Shown piece after piece: positions 46,873 through 55,640 of a stretch of DNA of 64,000 nt. Positions within the stretch are counted from its first letter, which is position 1; each line of letters opens with the position of its first letter. Source of the DNA: Streptomyces olivoverticillatus (GTDB lineage Bacteria > Actinomycetota > Actinomycetes > Streptomycetales > Streptomycetaceae); NCBI RefSeq assembly GCF_014203555.1, contig NZ_JACHJH010000002.1:92692-156691 (forward strand), read 5' to 3'. The notes under the pieces were generated by a model, which saw nothing but the letters and a program-made list of their open reading frames with translations, made no database searches and was not told where the DNA came from. The position numbers and the translations under genes are program-made.

Positions 46873-47919
46873 ATGTACGGCAGCAGCACCGGCACGACGC
46901 GCCGGGTCCGCGGGGTCCTGGCCCGGGCGGGAGCGGCGGCGGGGGTGCTGCTGCTCCTCGCGGGCTGCTCCTCGTCCTCCGACGAGTCACGGCGGACGGA
47001 CACGCCGACGGCGACGCCGCCCTCCCAGCTCCCCAAGACCCAGTCACCCTTCTGGGTGAACCCGGACGGGACGGCCGCCAAGATGGCCGCCCGGCTCCGC
47101 CAGGACGGCAAGAAGCAGGACGCCGAGCTGATCTCGAAGATCGCCGCCCAGCCGGTGGCGGAGTGGATCGGCGTCGACAACCCCGAGAGCCAGACGCGCG
47201 GCTTCACCGAGGCGGCCGCGAAGGCCGACCGGGACGCCCTGCTGGTCCTCTACGACATCCCGCACCGCGACTGCGGCCAGTACTCCCAGGGCGGCGCCTC
47301 CGACGGCGATGCCTACCGGTCGTGGCTGGACCAGGCGGCCAGGGGCATCGGCGACCGCGCCGCCACGGTGATCCTGGAGCCGGACGCGCTGCCGCACATG
47401 GAGGACGGCTGTACGCCGCAGCAGTTCCACGAGGAGCGCTTCGCGCTGCTCAAGGAGGCCGTCGGCAAGCTCAAGGCGCTGCCCAGGACCAAGGTCTACC
47501 TGGACGCGGGCAACCCCAGCTGGGTCACGCCCGCCGACCGGATGGCGGATCCGCTCAAGCGGGCCGGCATCGACCAGGCCGACGGCTTCGCGCTGAACGT
47601 CTCCAACTTCCAGACCACGGCGGACAGCAAGGACTACGGCCACCGGCTCTCCCGCCTGGTCGGCGGCAAGCACTTCGTCATCGACACCAGCCGCAACGGC
47701 AACGGCCCGCTGTCCGGCGCCGACCACGAAAAGGCCTGGTGCAACCCCTCGGGCCGGGCCCTGGGGGTGCCCCCGACCACCCGCACGGGCGATTCCCTGG
47801 TCGACGCCTACCTGTGGGTCAAGCGCCCGGGCGAGTCGGACGGTTCCTGCAAGGGCGGCCCGGACGCGGGGGAGTGGTGGGAGACGTACGCGCTGGAGCT
47901 CGCGCGCAACGCACGCTGA
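46873..47919 (+). CDS. cslZ: Glycoside hydrolase family 6 lipoprotein (CslZ-like endoglucanase)
   Basis: A 348-residue lipoprotein: lipobox LLLLAGC with Cys32, then a Ser/Thr-rich linker and a GH6 domain. Motifs include VLYDIPHRDCGQYS, VILEPDALPHM, YLDAGNPSWV, FALNVSNFQT and the catalytic Asp region HFVIDTSRNGNGP. It cleaves beta-1,4-glucan. In S. coelicolor and S. lividans the orthologue lies next to glxA and cslA and takes part in producing the tip glycan. Here it is convergent with glxA, 22 bp apart. Confidence 0.88.
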   Translation: MYGSSTGTTRRVRGVLARAGAAAGVLLLLAGCSSSSDESRRTDTPTATPPSQLPKTQSPFWVNPDGTAAKMAARLRQDGKKQDAELISKIAAQPVAEWIGVDNPESQTRGFTEAAAKADRDALLVLYDIPHRDCGQYSQGGASDGDAYRSWLDQAARGIGDRAATVILEPDALPHMEDGCTPQQFHEERFALLKEAVGKLKALPRTKVYLDAGNPSWVTPADRMADPLKRAGIDQADGFALNVSNFQTTADSKDYGHRLSRLVGGKHFVIDTSRNGNGPLSGADHEKAWCNPSGRALGVPPTTRTGDSLVDAYLWVKRPGESDGSCKGGPDAGEWWETYALELARNAR

Positions 47920-47941
47920 CGCCTCCCGGGCCCTGAGCCGC

Positions 47942-49909
47942 CTACCGCGCCAGGCCGTCCGCCACCGGCACCTTCACCCACACCGCCTCCGCCGGGGTGC
48001 CCCGGCCGTCGACGACCGTCAGCATGTACCAGCCGGGCGGCACCAGGGACGGGTCCTTGGGGACGGTCACCGTCACCCCGTCGGCCGTCCGGGAGAAGTC
48101 CAGCGCGATCGACCGCTGCTCCACGTTGGTGACGTGCGTGAAGGAACCCGGCCGGATCAGCCGGACCTTCTCGATCTGCCGGGGATCGCTCGTCCGGTAG
48201 GTGCTGCGGTCGCCCAGCTTCACCGTGCGCGGCGCCGTCTCCTTGATCTCGGGGCGGGTCTCGCGGAAGCGGTAGGGCGGGGAGTAGAGGTCGATCTGCT
48301 GCTGGAAGGTGCCGGGCTTGGAGTTGTCCTTGTCGCCGAAGAGCGAGTCGGAGCCGAAGGTCATCACCCGGCCGTCGGGCAGCAGCAGCGCGCCCGAGTG
48401 GTAGTTGCGGCCCACCAGCGGGTCGGCGACGGCGTGGGTGGCGTTGGCGGCGGGGTCGTAGACCTCGGCGGCCAGCACGTTGGAGTCGCTGCGGCCCCGG
48501 TAGTCGCCGGAGCCGTTGGTCGTCAGCACCGTGTCGTCGGGGAGGATGACGCTGCTGGGGTAGCGGACCTTGGCGTAGAGGTCGGGCCCGTCGTGGAAGC
48601 GGGGCTTGTCGTTGCGCAGGTCGACGATGCGGGTCTTGGCCGTGGACTTGCGGTCCTCGCCCACGCCGCCGCCGCCGAGGACCATGTAGCGCTGCTGCTG
48701 GGCGGGCGGCAGCAGTACGGACATGGACGTCTCCAGGATGTCCGGGTCGCTGATGCCGGGCACCTCGGTGAAGTCGTTGCTCGCCACGTCCCACAGGCCC
48801 GGGACCCGGCCGCGGTCGGCGGGGCCGTAGCCCGCGTTGGAACCGGTGTAGAAGATCTTCCCCTTCTTGGTGAGGAAGAGGGCGGGGTAGGTGGGGAAGA
48901 ACCGCTCCTTGGGCAGGTACGTCCATTTCTTGGTGGCGGGGTCGTAGATCTCGTTCTTGCCGGGGACGACCTGGCCGATCTCGTCGAGCCCGGAGACCGA
49001 GAGCACCTTGCCGTCCTGGAGGGTGGTCAGCGTCGGATACCAGCGGGCCTCTTCCATCGGGTCGACCGTGATGTAGCGCTCGGCCACCGGGTCGAATTCG
49101 AAGGCGTCCTTGATCCCCTGGAAGTCCTTCTTGTCGAAGGAGAGCTTGTTGGCGATGCCGTAGACGTTCTGGGCGTCCTTCCCGCCGAGCCCTTCGACGC
49201 GGTAGTTGTCCGTGGTCCCGGTCTCGTAGGCGTGGCCCTTCTCCCGGGCCTCCACATAGACGCGCGCGGTGCTGGCGGTCACCACGATCTTGTCGTCCCG
49301 CGTCTCCTTCTTGGCGCGCGGCACGAGCACGGCGTCCTTGGACTCGAAGGTCTTGCGGTTCTCCCGGCCCGTGAAGCGGGTGCCGGCGGGGAGGGTCATC
49401 GGCTTGTCGGGATCCTCGTTGTGCACGACCATCAGCCCGCCGGCCTTGGTGACGTCGCCGTCCAGCTTCTCGTAGCGCTGGGTGCCACCCGCGACGAGGA
49501 GGTTGCCGTCGGGCAGCTGGGTGTGCCCGGCGCAGAAGAGGTCCTTCGGGGTGGGGATGTTCTTGTAGGTGTTGGTGCGGGGGTCCCACAGGACCGTGCG
49601 GAAGGACTTGGCCTTGAAATTGGCGGCGTTGTTGCCGGAACCGGCGACGAGCAGCACCTTGCCGGTGTGCAGCAGGGCGGCGTGAATGGTGTTGATGCGG
49701 TACTTCCCGGGGACGTCCGCCACGTCCCAGTGCCCGTTCCGCGCCTTGTACCCGGGCTGATTGATCTTGTAGTCGTGGTATTGGTCGGCGGCGTATCCCC
49801 ACAGGGCCGGGCCGTTCATTCCGGCGAGTACGACCACGGCCGCGGAGCCGAAGGCCAGGCGACGGGTGCGGCGGCTGGGGCGGCCGAGGCTGCCGAGGCG
49901 GAATCTCAT
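47942..49909 (-). CDS. glxA: GlxA, galactose-oxidase-like copper radical oxidase
   Basis: A 655-residue membrane-anchored copper radical oxidase. An N-terminal hydrophobic segment (residues about 18-36) anchors the seven-bladed Kelch domain. The Cys in DLFCAGH (near 126) is the Cys cross-linked to Tyr; RWYPTLTTL supplies the radical Tyr region, and GRNYHSGALLLPDG a copper-ligand His. In S. lividans GlxA is needed for glycan deposition at hyphal tips and for copper-dependent development. Its ATG overlaps the cslA stop (ATGA). Confidence 0.95.
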   Translation of the reverse strand: MRFRLGSLGRPSRRTRRLAFGSAAVVVLAGMNGPALWGYAADQYHDYKINQPGYKARNGHWDVADVPGKYRINTIHAALLHTGKVLLVAGSGNNAANFKAKSFRTVLWDPRTNTYKNIPTPKDLFCAGHTQLPDGNLLVAGGTQRYEKLDGDVTKAGGLMVVHNEDPDKPMTLPAGTRFTGRENRKTFESKDAVLVPRAKKETRDDKIVVTASTARVYVEAREKGHAYETGTTDNYRVEGLGGKDAQNVYGIANKLSFDKKDFQGIKDAFEFDPVAERYITVDPMEEARWYPTLTTLQDGKVLSVSGLDEIGQVVPGKNEIYDPATKKWTYLPKERFFPTYPALFLTKKGKIFYTGSNAGYGPADRGRVPGLWDVASNDFTEVPGISDPDILETSMSVLLPPAQQQRYMVLGGGGVGEDRKSTAKTRIVDLRNDKPRFHDGPDLYAKVRYPSSVILPDDTVLTTNGSGDYRGRSDSNVLAAEVYDPAANATHAVADPLVGRNYHSGALLLPDGRVMTFGSDSLFGDKDNSKPGTFQQQIDLYSPPYRFRETRPEIKETAPRTVKLGDRSTYRTSDPRQIEKVRLIRPGSFTHVTNVEQRSIALDFSRTADGVTVTVPKDPSLVPPGWYMLTVVDGRGTPAEAVWVKVPVADGLAR

Positions 49910-51777
49910 CGGTGCGCCTCCTCGGACTGCCGGGAGCCTGGCGCATGGTGCAGGGTCCACCACCACGCGGCGATCGGCGCGAGGGTGACCGCGAGGGCGA
50001 GCGTCGCCCAGGTGCGCATCGCCACATGGGTGTGGCCGAGGAAGAAGGAGGCCGCGAGCGAGCCGCCGAAGACGGCCAGGAAGAACAGGTGGATGCGGAA
50101 GGTCCCGAAGAGGGTGTCGGGGCTGGCTGAATCGCCCTTCGGGGTGACGACGAACCTGCTCTTGCGGCGCAGCACCGCGTCCGTCAGCGAGCGGGCGTAG
50201 ATCGGGGCCGAGAGCGCGGACATCACCATGCCCGCGAGGCCGCCGGACCCTTCGGGTTCGTGCGGGGAGACATTGTGCCTGCGGTTCCAGATGTAAAGGC
50301 CGATCTGGAGGGCGGCCGCGTCACTGTAGAGCATCATCCAGACCTCGGAGTCGATCTGGATTCCGGATGCGCCGAGCCCGAGGAAGAGGGCGCAACTGAG
50401 GGCGCCCAGCATCCAGTTGATCGCGGTCATGGGGTAATAGATGACCATCAGTGTGTAGTTCAGAAAGGTGCCGGGGGAAAGGGTGAAGGCCCCCTTCCAG
50501 TACTGCTTGATGATCGTTTCGTAGGTGCCGCGGGACCAGCGCAGCTGCTGGGTGAAGAAGTCCGTCCAGGCGTTCGGCCCTTCTCCGACGGCGAGCACGT
50601 CCGGGGTGTAGACCGAGCGCCATTTCTTCCCGGTGGCCGGATTGCGGTGGCGGTGCAGCTCGAAGCCGGTGGCCATGTCCTCGGTGATCGAGTCGTAGAG
50701 CCCGCCGATGCCTTTGAGCGCGCTGATCCGCACGGCGTTGTTGGTGCCGACGAACATGGGCGCGCCGTAGCGGTTGCCGGCGCGCTGAATGAGGGCGTGG
50801 AAGAGGAACTGCTGGCTCTCGGCGGCTTTGGTGACCGCCGTGTCGTAGTTCCCGTACACCTGAGGTCCAACGACAAAGGCGATATCCGGGTCACGGAAGT
50901 AACCGAGCATGCGCTCCAGGAAGTTGGGCAGCGGTACGTGGTCGGTGTCGACGGAGGCGAAGAAGTCATAGGCGTCGCCATGGGCGTCCAGCCAGGCGTT
51001 GTAGTTTCCGTGTTTGGTCCTGGCCCGGTGCGGGCCTTTCGCCTGGTTCCATTTCTCCACGCCTTTGCGGCTGAAATGGCGGACGCCCAGCCGCTCGCAG
51101 ACCGCCTTCACCTCGGGGTCGTCGCCCTCGTCCAGCAGCCAGACGTGCACGGGGCCGCGGTGGCGCACCCGGACGGCCGCCTCGAGCGTTCTGGTGACCA
51201 TCTCGATCGGCTCCTTGCCGGGCACGAACGAGGTGAGGAAGGCGACCTTGGTGCCGGATTCGGGAACCACCGGTATCGGATCGCGGGCGACCAGGGTGGC
51301 GTGGGCGTTGGAGGTGACGTTCAGCGTGCGGAAGAGCTCGATCAGGCCGATCGAGACCAGCATCACGGCGTCGAGGACGCGCATGGTGAGCGTGGCGCCG
51401 TCGCGGTGGGTCCAGTGGGCGGGCTGCATCAGCCACACCAGGAGGACGACGGAGACGACGGGCGCCGCGCCCAGCAGTAACGCGGCCTGGATGCGGTGCG
51501 GTTCGTCGGCCAGCAGGCTGCGGTAGCGGACCCGGTACGGGCCCTGGCCCTCGGGCGGGGGCTGGCCGAGCGGGCCCGCCAGCCGACTGTAGTGCTCGTA
51601 GTCGTAGCGCGGCAGGGGCCGCCGGTGGTGGGGCGGCGACTGCCGCGGGGTGCCGGGCTGCCGTGGGACGCCGCCCGCGCCGGGCGGGGCGGGCGCCCGC
51701 AGGCGGGTCGTCACCGATGGGCCGTCGGCGGCCCGGCCGTGGGACTGCTGCCGGGCGTCGGCAGGCGTAGACGTCAT
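49906..51777 (-). CDS. cslA: CslA, cellulose-synthase-like glycosyltransferase (GT2)
   Basis: A 623-residue polytopic membrane enzyme that polymerises a beta-linked glycan at hyphal tips. The N-terminal 90 residues are Pro/Arg/Gln-rich and cytoplasmic. Catalytic motifs are DEGDD near 213, the DTDHVP motif near 276, TED near 364 and QQLRWSRGT near 411, all intact. Several C-terminal membrane segments form the translocation channel. The ATG follows GGGGGGA. It overlaps glxA by 4 bases, so synthase and oxidase are translated together. Confidence 0.95.
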   Translation of the reverse strand: MTSTPADARQQSHGRAADGPSVTTRLRAPAPPGAGGVPRQPGTPRQSPPHHRRPLPRYDYEHYSRLAGPLGQPPPEGQGPYRVRYRSLLADEPHRIQAALLLGAAPVVSVVLLVWLMQPAHWTHRDGATLTMRVLDAVMLVSIGLIELFRTLNVTSNAHATLVARDPIPVVPESGTKVAFLTSFVPGKEPIEMVTRTLEAAVRVRHRGPVHVWLLDEGDDPEVKAVCERLGVRHFSRKGVEKWNQAKGPHRARTKHGNYNAWLDAHGDAYDFFASVDTDHVPLPNFLERMLGYFRDPDIAFVVGPQVYGNYDTAVTKAAESQQFLFHALIQRAGNRYGAPMFVGTNNAVRISALKGIGGLYDSITEDMATGFELHRHRNPATGKKWRSVYTPDVLAVGEGPNAWTDFFTQQLRWSRGTYETIIKQYWKGAFTLSPGTFLNYTLMVIYYPMTAINWMLGALSCALFLGLGASGIQIDSEVWMMLYSDAAALQIGLYIWNRRHNVSPHEPEGSGGLAGMVMSALSAPIYARSLTDAVLRRKSRFVVTPKGDSASPDTLFGTFRIHLFFLAVFGGSLAASFFLGHTHVAMRTWATLALAVTLAPIAAWWWTLHHAPGSRQSEEAHR

Positions 51778-52072
51778 GAGTCATCCCCCCGCACGCATGC
51801 TGACTGCGTGAATGCCAGTTCATGGGCCCGCGGGCCCCCCTCGAACCGCGCGGGCGCGCTGGTGCCGGCTCCCCCCGGCACCACCCAAGTCCCTGGTCAG
51901 ACAGTGACATTGGGTGTATCTGTGCGCTACAGGATCTCCGACCCCGCATCATGATCGCAAGGGTGAAACAAGGTGTTTACCGGGCAAAGCGGTACGTCGA
52001 ACGAAGATGCGTGCGAATGTTGCTTAAGTGGTCACATCTGACACGCTTGTGTGTTCGCATCACACGAGGAAC
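51778..52072. other. Upstream region of cslA
   Basis: About 295 bp between the cslA start and the tRNA-Lys terminator. The stretch from 51960 to 52070 is less GC-rich and could hold the promoter. It contains no open reading frame with coding character and no repeat that I can identify. Confidence 0.4.
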
Positions 52073-52111
52073 GACTCAGGGCTCCTCACCATTGGTGAGG
52101 AGCCCTGAGTC
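52073..52111 (-). terminator. Terminator downstream of tRNA-Lys copy 1
   Basis: Perfect 18-bp arms, 52073-52090 and 52094-52111, with a 3-nt loop. It lies 5 bp beyond the 3' end of the first tRNA-Lys gene on the minus strand and differs in sequence from the terminators of the other two copies. Confidence 0.85.
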
Positions 52112-52116
52112 TCGCG

Positions 52117-52190
52117 TGCGCCGCCAGGGACTCGAACCCCGGACCCGCTGATTAAGAGTCAGCTGCTCTAACCAACTGAGCTAGCGGCGC
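52117..52190 (-). tRNA. tRNA-Lys (anticodon CUU), copy 1
   Basis: A 74-nt tRNA: acceptor GCGCCGC/GCGGCGC with discriminator A, anticodon loop CTCTTAA in a GCTGA/TCAGC stem, T arm GTTCGAGTC. No CCA is encoded. Identical copies lie at 56737 and 62521. Confidence 0.95.
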
Positions 52191-52443
52191 CTGCTGACAG
52201 AGAAAACTCTACCTGACATCCGGGGGTGCTTCCGACCACGCCCGTGGCGGGCGGGGTGCCCGAGGGTGACCCACGGGTGGATTTCCGCCGCCTTGCCGCC
52301 CGTTTTGCTGCTGTTTGTGGGGGGCGGAGAATACGTTCCGTAGTCGCCCAGCGGCGTGCGGTTTCTCCAGGGCGTTGAGAAGCTGTGGCGGACGGCGCCC
52401 AAGTGGCGAGAGGTGATGAAGGTCAGGGAAAGGCAGCAGGGAG

Positions 52444-53175
52444 ATGCCCGATGACATAGCCGGTCATACCAGCCATACCCGTCATGACGCTCGACGTGAT
52501 CACGGCAGTCACGGCGGCCACGGCAGTCACGCGCATGGAGGGCTCCGGGCTGCGGTCCTGGGGGCCGTCGCGGGCGCGGCGGTGATCGTCGGCTCGGGGA
52601 CCGCGGCCCCCGCCGCGGAGCCGCCCGCGCCGCCCCAGGACCAGGCGGTCGCGGACGCCGTCTCCGATCTGGAGCCCGCCGTCGCCTACGCGCTGCGCCA
52701 CGTGGGCGACCCGTACGCCCTTGGCGGCGCCGGCCCCCACCACTGGGACTGCTCCGGGCTCGTCCAGCAGGCCTACCGCCGGGTGGGGGTCCGGCTGCCG
52801 CGCGTGGCCGCCGACCAGTACCGGGCCACGACCCGCATCCCGCGCAGCGCGCTGCGCCGCGGCGACCTGGTCTTCTGGTCCGGCAACGGCAAGGCCTCCG
52901 GGGTGCACCACGTGGCGATCTACATGGGCGGCGGCCGCTACATCGAGGCGGCCCGGCCCGGCACCAAGGTCCGCATCTCCTCGTTCTCGCGCTTCGACTC
53001 GCACATGTACGGCCGGGTGCAGCTGCCCGCCCACCATGAGGAAGCGCGGGAGGAGTGGCTGGAAGAGGACCCGGAGGGCGGGTCGGACGGCACCTTCGAA
53101 GGCGGCTCCGAGGTGCGGCCGGAGCATGCACCCTTCACCCATACGGGCGAGGGGGAGACCTGTACCTGTGGGTGA
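52444..53175 (+). CDS. NlpC/P60 family cell-wall peptidase with His-rich N-terminus
   Basis: A 243-residue exported peptidoglycan hydrolase. The domain has WDCSGLVQQAYRRVGVRLPR (catalytic Cys), GVHHVAIYMGGGRYIEA (catalytic His) and a basic C-terminal tail containing acidic stretches. Before the hydrophobic segment (about 35-55) the first 33 residues hold about eleven His, a composition that could bind metal. The GGGAG is one base from the ATG, so the ribosome site is probably the AAAGG further upstream. It likely cleaves stem peptides. Confidence 0.85.
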   Translation: MPDDIAGHTSHTRHDARRDHGSHGGHGSHAHGGLRAAVLGAVAGAAVIVGSGTAAPAAEPPAPPQDQAVADAVSDLEPAVAYALRHVGDPYALGGAGPHHWDCSGLVQQAYRRVGVRLPRVAADQYRATTRIPRSALRRGDLVFWSGNGKASGVHHVAIYMGGGRYIEAARPGTKVRISSFSRFDSHMYGRVQLPAHHEEAREEWLEEDPEGGSDGTFEGGSEVRPEHAPFTHTGEGETCTCG

Positions 53176-53190
53176 CGGGCGCCCCGAGTG

Positions 53191-53245
53191 TTGACCTGGA
53201 CATGATCAACGACCGGTATTAGCCTCCGTCTTGGTCTAGACCGCA
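53191..53245 (+). promoter_or_regulatory. Candidate promoter with DasR-type operator before the AA10 gene
   Basis: TTGACC (53191-53196) could be a -35 box, with GTATTA (53216-53221) as a -10-like hexamer after 19 bp. The following CTTGGTCTAGACCGCA (53230-53245) contains the complete TGGTCTAGACC core of the dre consensus and would cover the transcription start. A repressor bound here would block expression; the site lies 46 bp from the ATG of a chitin-active protein. Confidence 0.7.
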
Positions 53246-53290
53246 ATCCACTCGACTCACGGAACCCCCCACGTTCTCGAGGAGTGCAGC

Positions 53291-53881
53291 ATGCGCAGAA
53301 AGATCAGTGCGGCGATCATCGGCTTAGGCGTCGCCTGTGTGTCCGTCCTGGCCACCGGCAGCGCGAGCAGTCACGGCTACACCGACTCCCCCACCAGTCG
53401 TCAGGCGTTCTGCGCCGACGGCACCGTCGAGGACTGCGGCGAGATCCAGTGGGAGCCGCAGAGCGTCGAAGGCCCCAAGGGCTTCCCGTCCCATGGGCCC
53501 TCGGACGGCACCATCTGTGCCGGCGGCAACAGCCGCTTCGCCGAACTCGACGACCCCCGCGGCGGCGACTGGCCCGCCACCCAGGTGAGCGCGGGCCAGA
53601 GCTACACCTTCCGCTGGCGGCTCACCGCCCGGCACGCCACCACGGACTTCCGCTACTACCTCACCAACGGCACCTACGACCCCACCAGGCCGCTCACCCG
53701 GGCCGACCTCGACCTCCAGCCGTTCCTCACCGTCCCCTACGGCGGCCGGGTCCCCGACGCCACCGTCACCCACCAGGGCACCCTCCCCTCCGGCCGAACG
53801 GGCAAGCAGCTGATCGTCGCAGTGTGGACGATCGCGGACACCGGCAACGCCTTCTACGCCTGCTCGGACGTGCAGTTCTGA
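53291..53881 (+). CDS. AA10 lytic polysaccharide monooxygenase (chitin-binding type)
   Basis: A 196-residue secreted copper enzyme that oxidatively cleaves crystalline chitin or cellulose. After the signal peptide the mature protein should begin with His (SASSHGYTDSP), the first ligand of the histidine brace; the second His is in RLTARHATTDFRYY. The four Cys and the FAELDDPRGGDWP segment fit small single-domain AA10 proteins (CHB-type). A dre site upstream suggests control by DasR together with the nag genes, consistent with chitin as substrate. The ATG has GAGGAG nearby. Confidence 0.92.
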   Translation: MRRKISAAIIGLGVACVSVLATGSASSHGYTDSPTSRQAFCADGTVEDCGEIQWEPQSVEGPKGFPSHGPSDGTICAGGNSRFAELDDPRGGDWPATQVSAGQSYTFRWRLTARHATTDFRYYLTNGTYDPTRPLTRADLDLQPFLTVPYGGRVPDATVTHQGTLPSGRTGKQLIVAVWTIADTGNAFYACSDVQF

Positions 53882-53935
53882 CGTGGGCGGGCCGTGGGGC
53901 GACCGTCCGGCGGTCGCCCCACGGCTGTACCCCGG

Positions 53936-54760
53936 CTACTCCTCGGGGTCGCGCCGCAGCGCGATCCGGCCCAGCACCCCCGCCACGACCAGCGCGGCCA
54001 CGGCCAGCAGCGCGTAGTCGGGCACGGCGTTGCCCAGGCGCGAGGCGAGCTCCTCCAGGCGGAACTCCTGGTCGGCGTCGAGCACGCCCGGCAGGCCGGT
54101 CGTCCCGTCGAAGGCCAGGAAGAGCACCCCGATGCCGATGAAGAACAACCCCGACACCAAGGACGTGGTGTGCAGCCGCAGCCGTCCCATCCGCAGCTCC
54201 CGCCCCCGCAACCACCGGCGGCCGCCCAGCCCGAAGCGGTCCCAGAACAGGGCCAGCACGAACAGCGGCAGCGCCATCCCCAGCGCGTAGACGGCGAGCA
54301 TCGACGCGCCGTAGACCGCGTTGCCGCTCACCGCGGTCACGGTCAGCACCGCGCCCAGGATCGGCCCGGCGCAGAACCCGGCGAGTCCGTAGACGCAGCC
54401 CAGCAGGAAGGTGGAGGCCGCCGTGCGCGGCGTGATGCGCCCGGCCGCGGCCTGGGCCTTCTTCGAGGCGAAGCCCAGGCCCACGATCTGGGCGGCGCCC
54501 AGGGCGATCACCGTCCAGCCGCCGACGGCGACCAGCAGTTCGCGGTGGCCGTTGAAGAGCCTGCTGGCCGCGGTGGAAGCGGCGCCGAGCGGTACGAGCG
54601 TGGTGGCGAGCCCGAGGTAGAAGACGCCGGTGCGGGCGAGCAGCTTGCCGGGGCTCGCGAGCGAGTAGGCGAAGAAGGCGGGCAGCAGCAGCGCGCTGCA
54701 CGGGCTGACCAGGGCGAGGGCGCCGCCGAGGAAGGCGGCGAGGTAGCCGATGTCGCTCAC
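53936..54760 (-). CDS. CcdA-family transmembrane thiol electron carrier
   Basis: A 274-residue membrane protein with about seven segments, of the DsbD/CcdA type that moves electrons across the membrane to extracytoplasmic thioredoxin-like partners. Cys residues in VSPCSALLLPAFFAY and GLAGFCAGPILGAVL are the conserved pair in segments 1 and 4. Its GTG overlaps the stop of the DsbA-like gene (GTGA), so the two are probably partners. It ends a four-gene minus-strand operon. Confidence 0.88.
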   Translation of the reverse strand: MSDIGYLAAFLGGALALVSPCSALLLPAFFAYSLASPGKLLARTGVFYLGLATTLVPLGAASTAASRLFNGHRELLVAVGGWTVIALGAAQIVGLGFASKKAQAAAGRITPRTAASTFLLGCVYGLAGFCAGPILGAVLTVTAVSGNAVYGASMLAVYALGMALPLFVLALFWDRFGLGGRRWLRGRELRMGRLRLHTTSLVSGLFFIGIGVLFLAFDGTTGLPGVLDADQEFRLEELASRLGNAVPDYALLAVAALVVAGVLGRIALRRDPEE

Positions 54761-55560
54761 TTGCCGGACTTCCCGCTGCCCGCCGCGCCCGCCGCCTTCG
54801 CGGCCTTGGCCTTGGCGATGGCGTCCTCGAACTCCGCGAGCGGCTGCGCGCCCGCGAGGGGGCGGCCGCCGACGAGGAAGGACGGGGTGCTCTGGACGCC
54901 GAGCCGGTAGCCCTCGTCCTGGTCCTTCTTGACGGCCGCTTCGGCTTCGGAGCCGTTCATGTCGGCGCGGAACTTCTCCAGGTCCGGCACGCCGGAGGTG
55001 CGGGCCATGTCGACGAGCTTGTCCTCGGCCAGGGCGTCGCCCTTGCGCAGCTTGGCGAAGGCCTCGTCGTGGAACTGCCAGAACTTGCCCTGCCGCCCGG
55101 CGGCCCAGGAGGCGCGGGCGGCCCGCTCGGAGTCCTTGCCGAAGATCGGGAAGTTGCGGAACTCGATGCGCAGGACGCCTTCGTCGATGTACTTCTTGAC
55201 GAGCTCGGGCTGGGTCTCGCGGGTGAAGCGCCCGCAGAACGAGCACTGGTAGTCGGCGTACTCGACGAGGACGACGGGCGCGTCCGGCCTGCCGAGGGCG
55301 AGCGGGTCGCCGTCCTTGCGGCGGCTGGTGGTCTGCTCCAGCTGGTCGTAGGTCTGCTGCCGCGGGTCGAAGGCGGCCCCGGCGGCCGGGCCGGAGGACT
55401 CGTGCTTGCCGGAGCCGCCGGTGCTGCTGCCGATGGCGGCACCGGTTGCGACGAGCGCCACCACGAGGGCGGCGACCGCGCCTATGGCAGCGGCGCGGCG
55501 GCCGCGCGTGGCCGGGCGCGGGTTCTTGGGGGAGGACTTGGGCGAGGACGTGCGGGACAT
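54757..55560 (-). CDS. DsbA-like thioredoxin-fold protein, membrane anchored
   Basis: A 267-residue protein with an N-terminal membrane segment (about 22-45) and an extracytoplasmic DsbA-type domain. The active site is CSFC in VEYADYQCSFCGRF near residue 106; RIEFRNFPIFGKDSERAARA and GVQSTPSFLVGG (with the cis-Pro) are the family motifs. It should oxidise or reduce disulfides of exported proteins, recharged by the CcdA-like protein encoded next. Confidence 0.9.
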   Translation of the reverse strand: MSRTSSPKSSPKNPRPATRGRRAAAIGAVAALVVALVATGAAIGSSTGGSGKHESSGPAAGAAFDPRQQTYDQLEQTTSRRKDGDPLALGRPDAPVVLVEYADYQCSFCGRFTRETQPELVKKYIDEGVLRIEFRNFPIFGKDSERAARASWAAGRQGKFWQFHDEAFAKLRKGDALAEDKLVDMARTSGVPDLEKFRADMNGSEAEAAVKKDQDEGYRLGVQSTPSFLVGGRPLAGAQPLAEFEDAIAKAKAAKAAGAAGSGKSGK

Positions 55561-55640
55561 AAGAGGAGAAGCTCCATGCGTCGTACGGGATCAGGGCATG
55601 CCGCATCGCGGCCCGGTGGCGGGCCGTGACGGGGGCGGAC

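Noticed and set aside
51960..52072. Possible small RNA or ORF upstream of cslA
   Set aside because: The AT-richer stretch has no ribosome site with a coding-like frame and no clear promoter-terminator pair of its own; the hairpin nearby belongs to tRNA-Lys.
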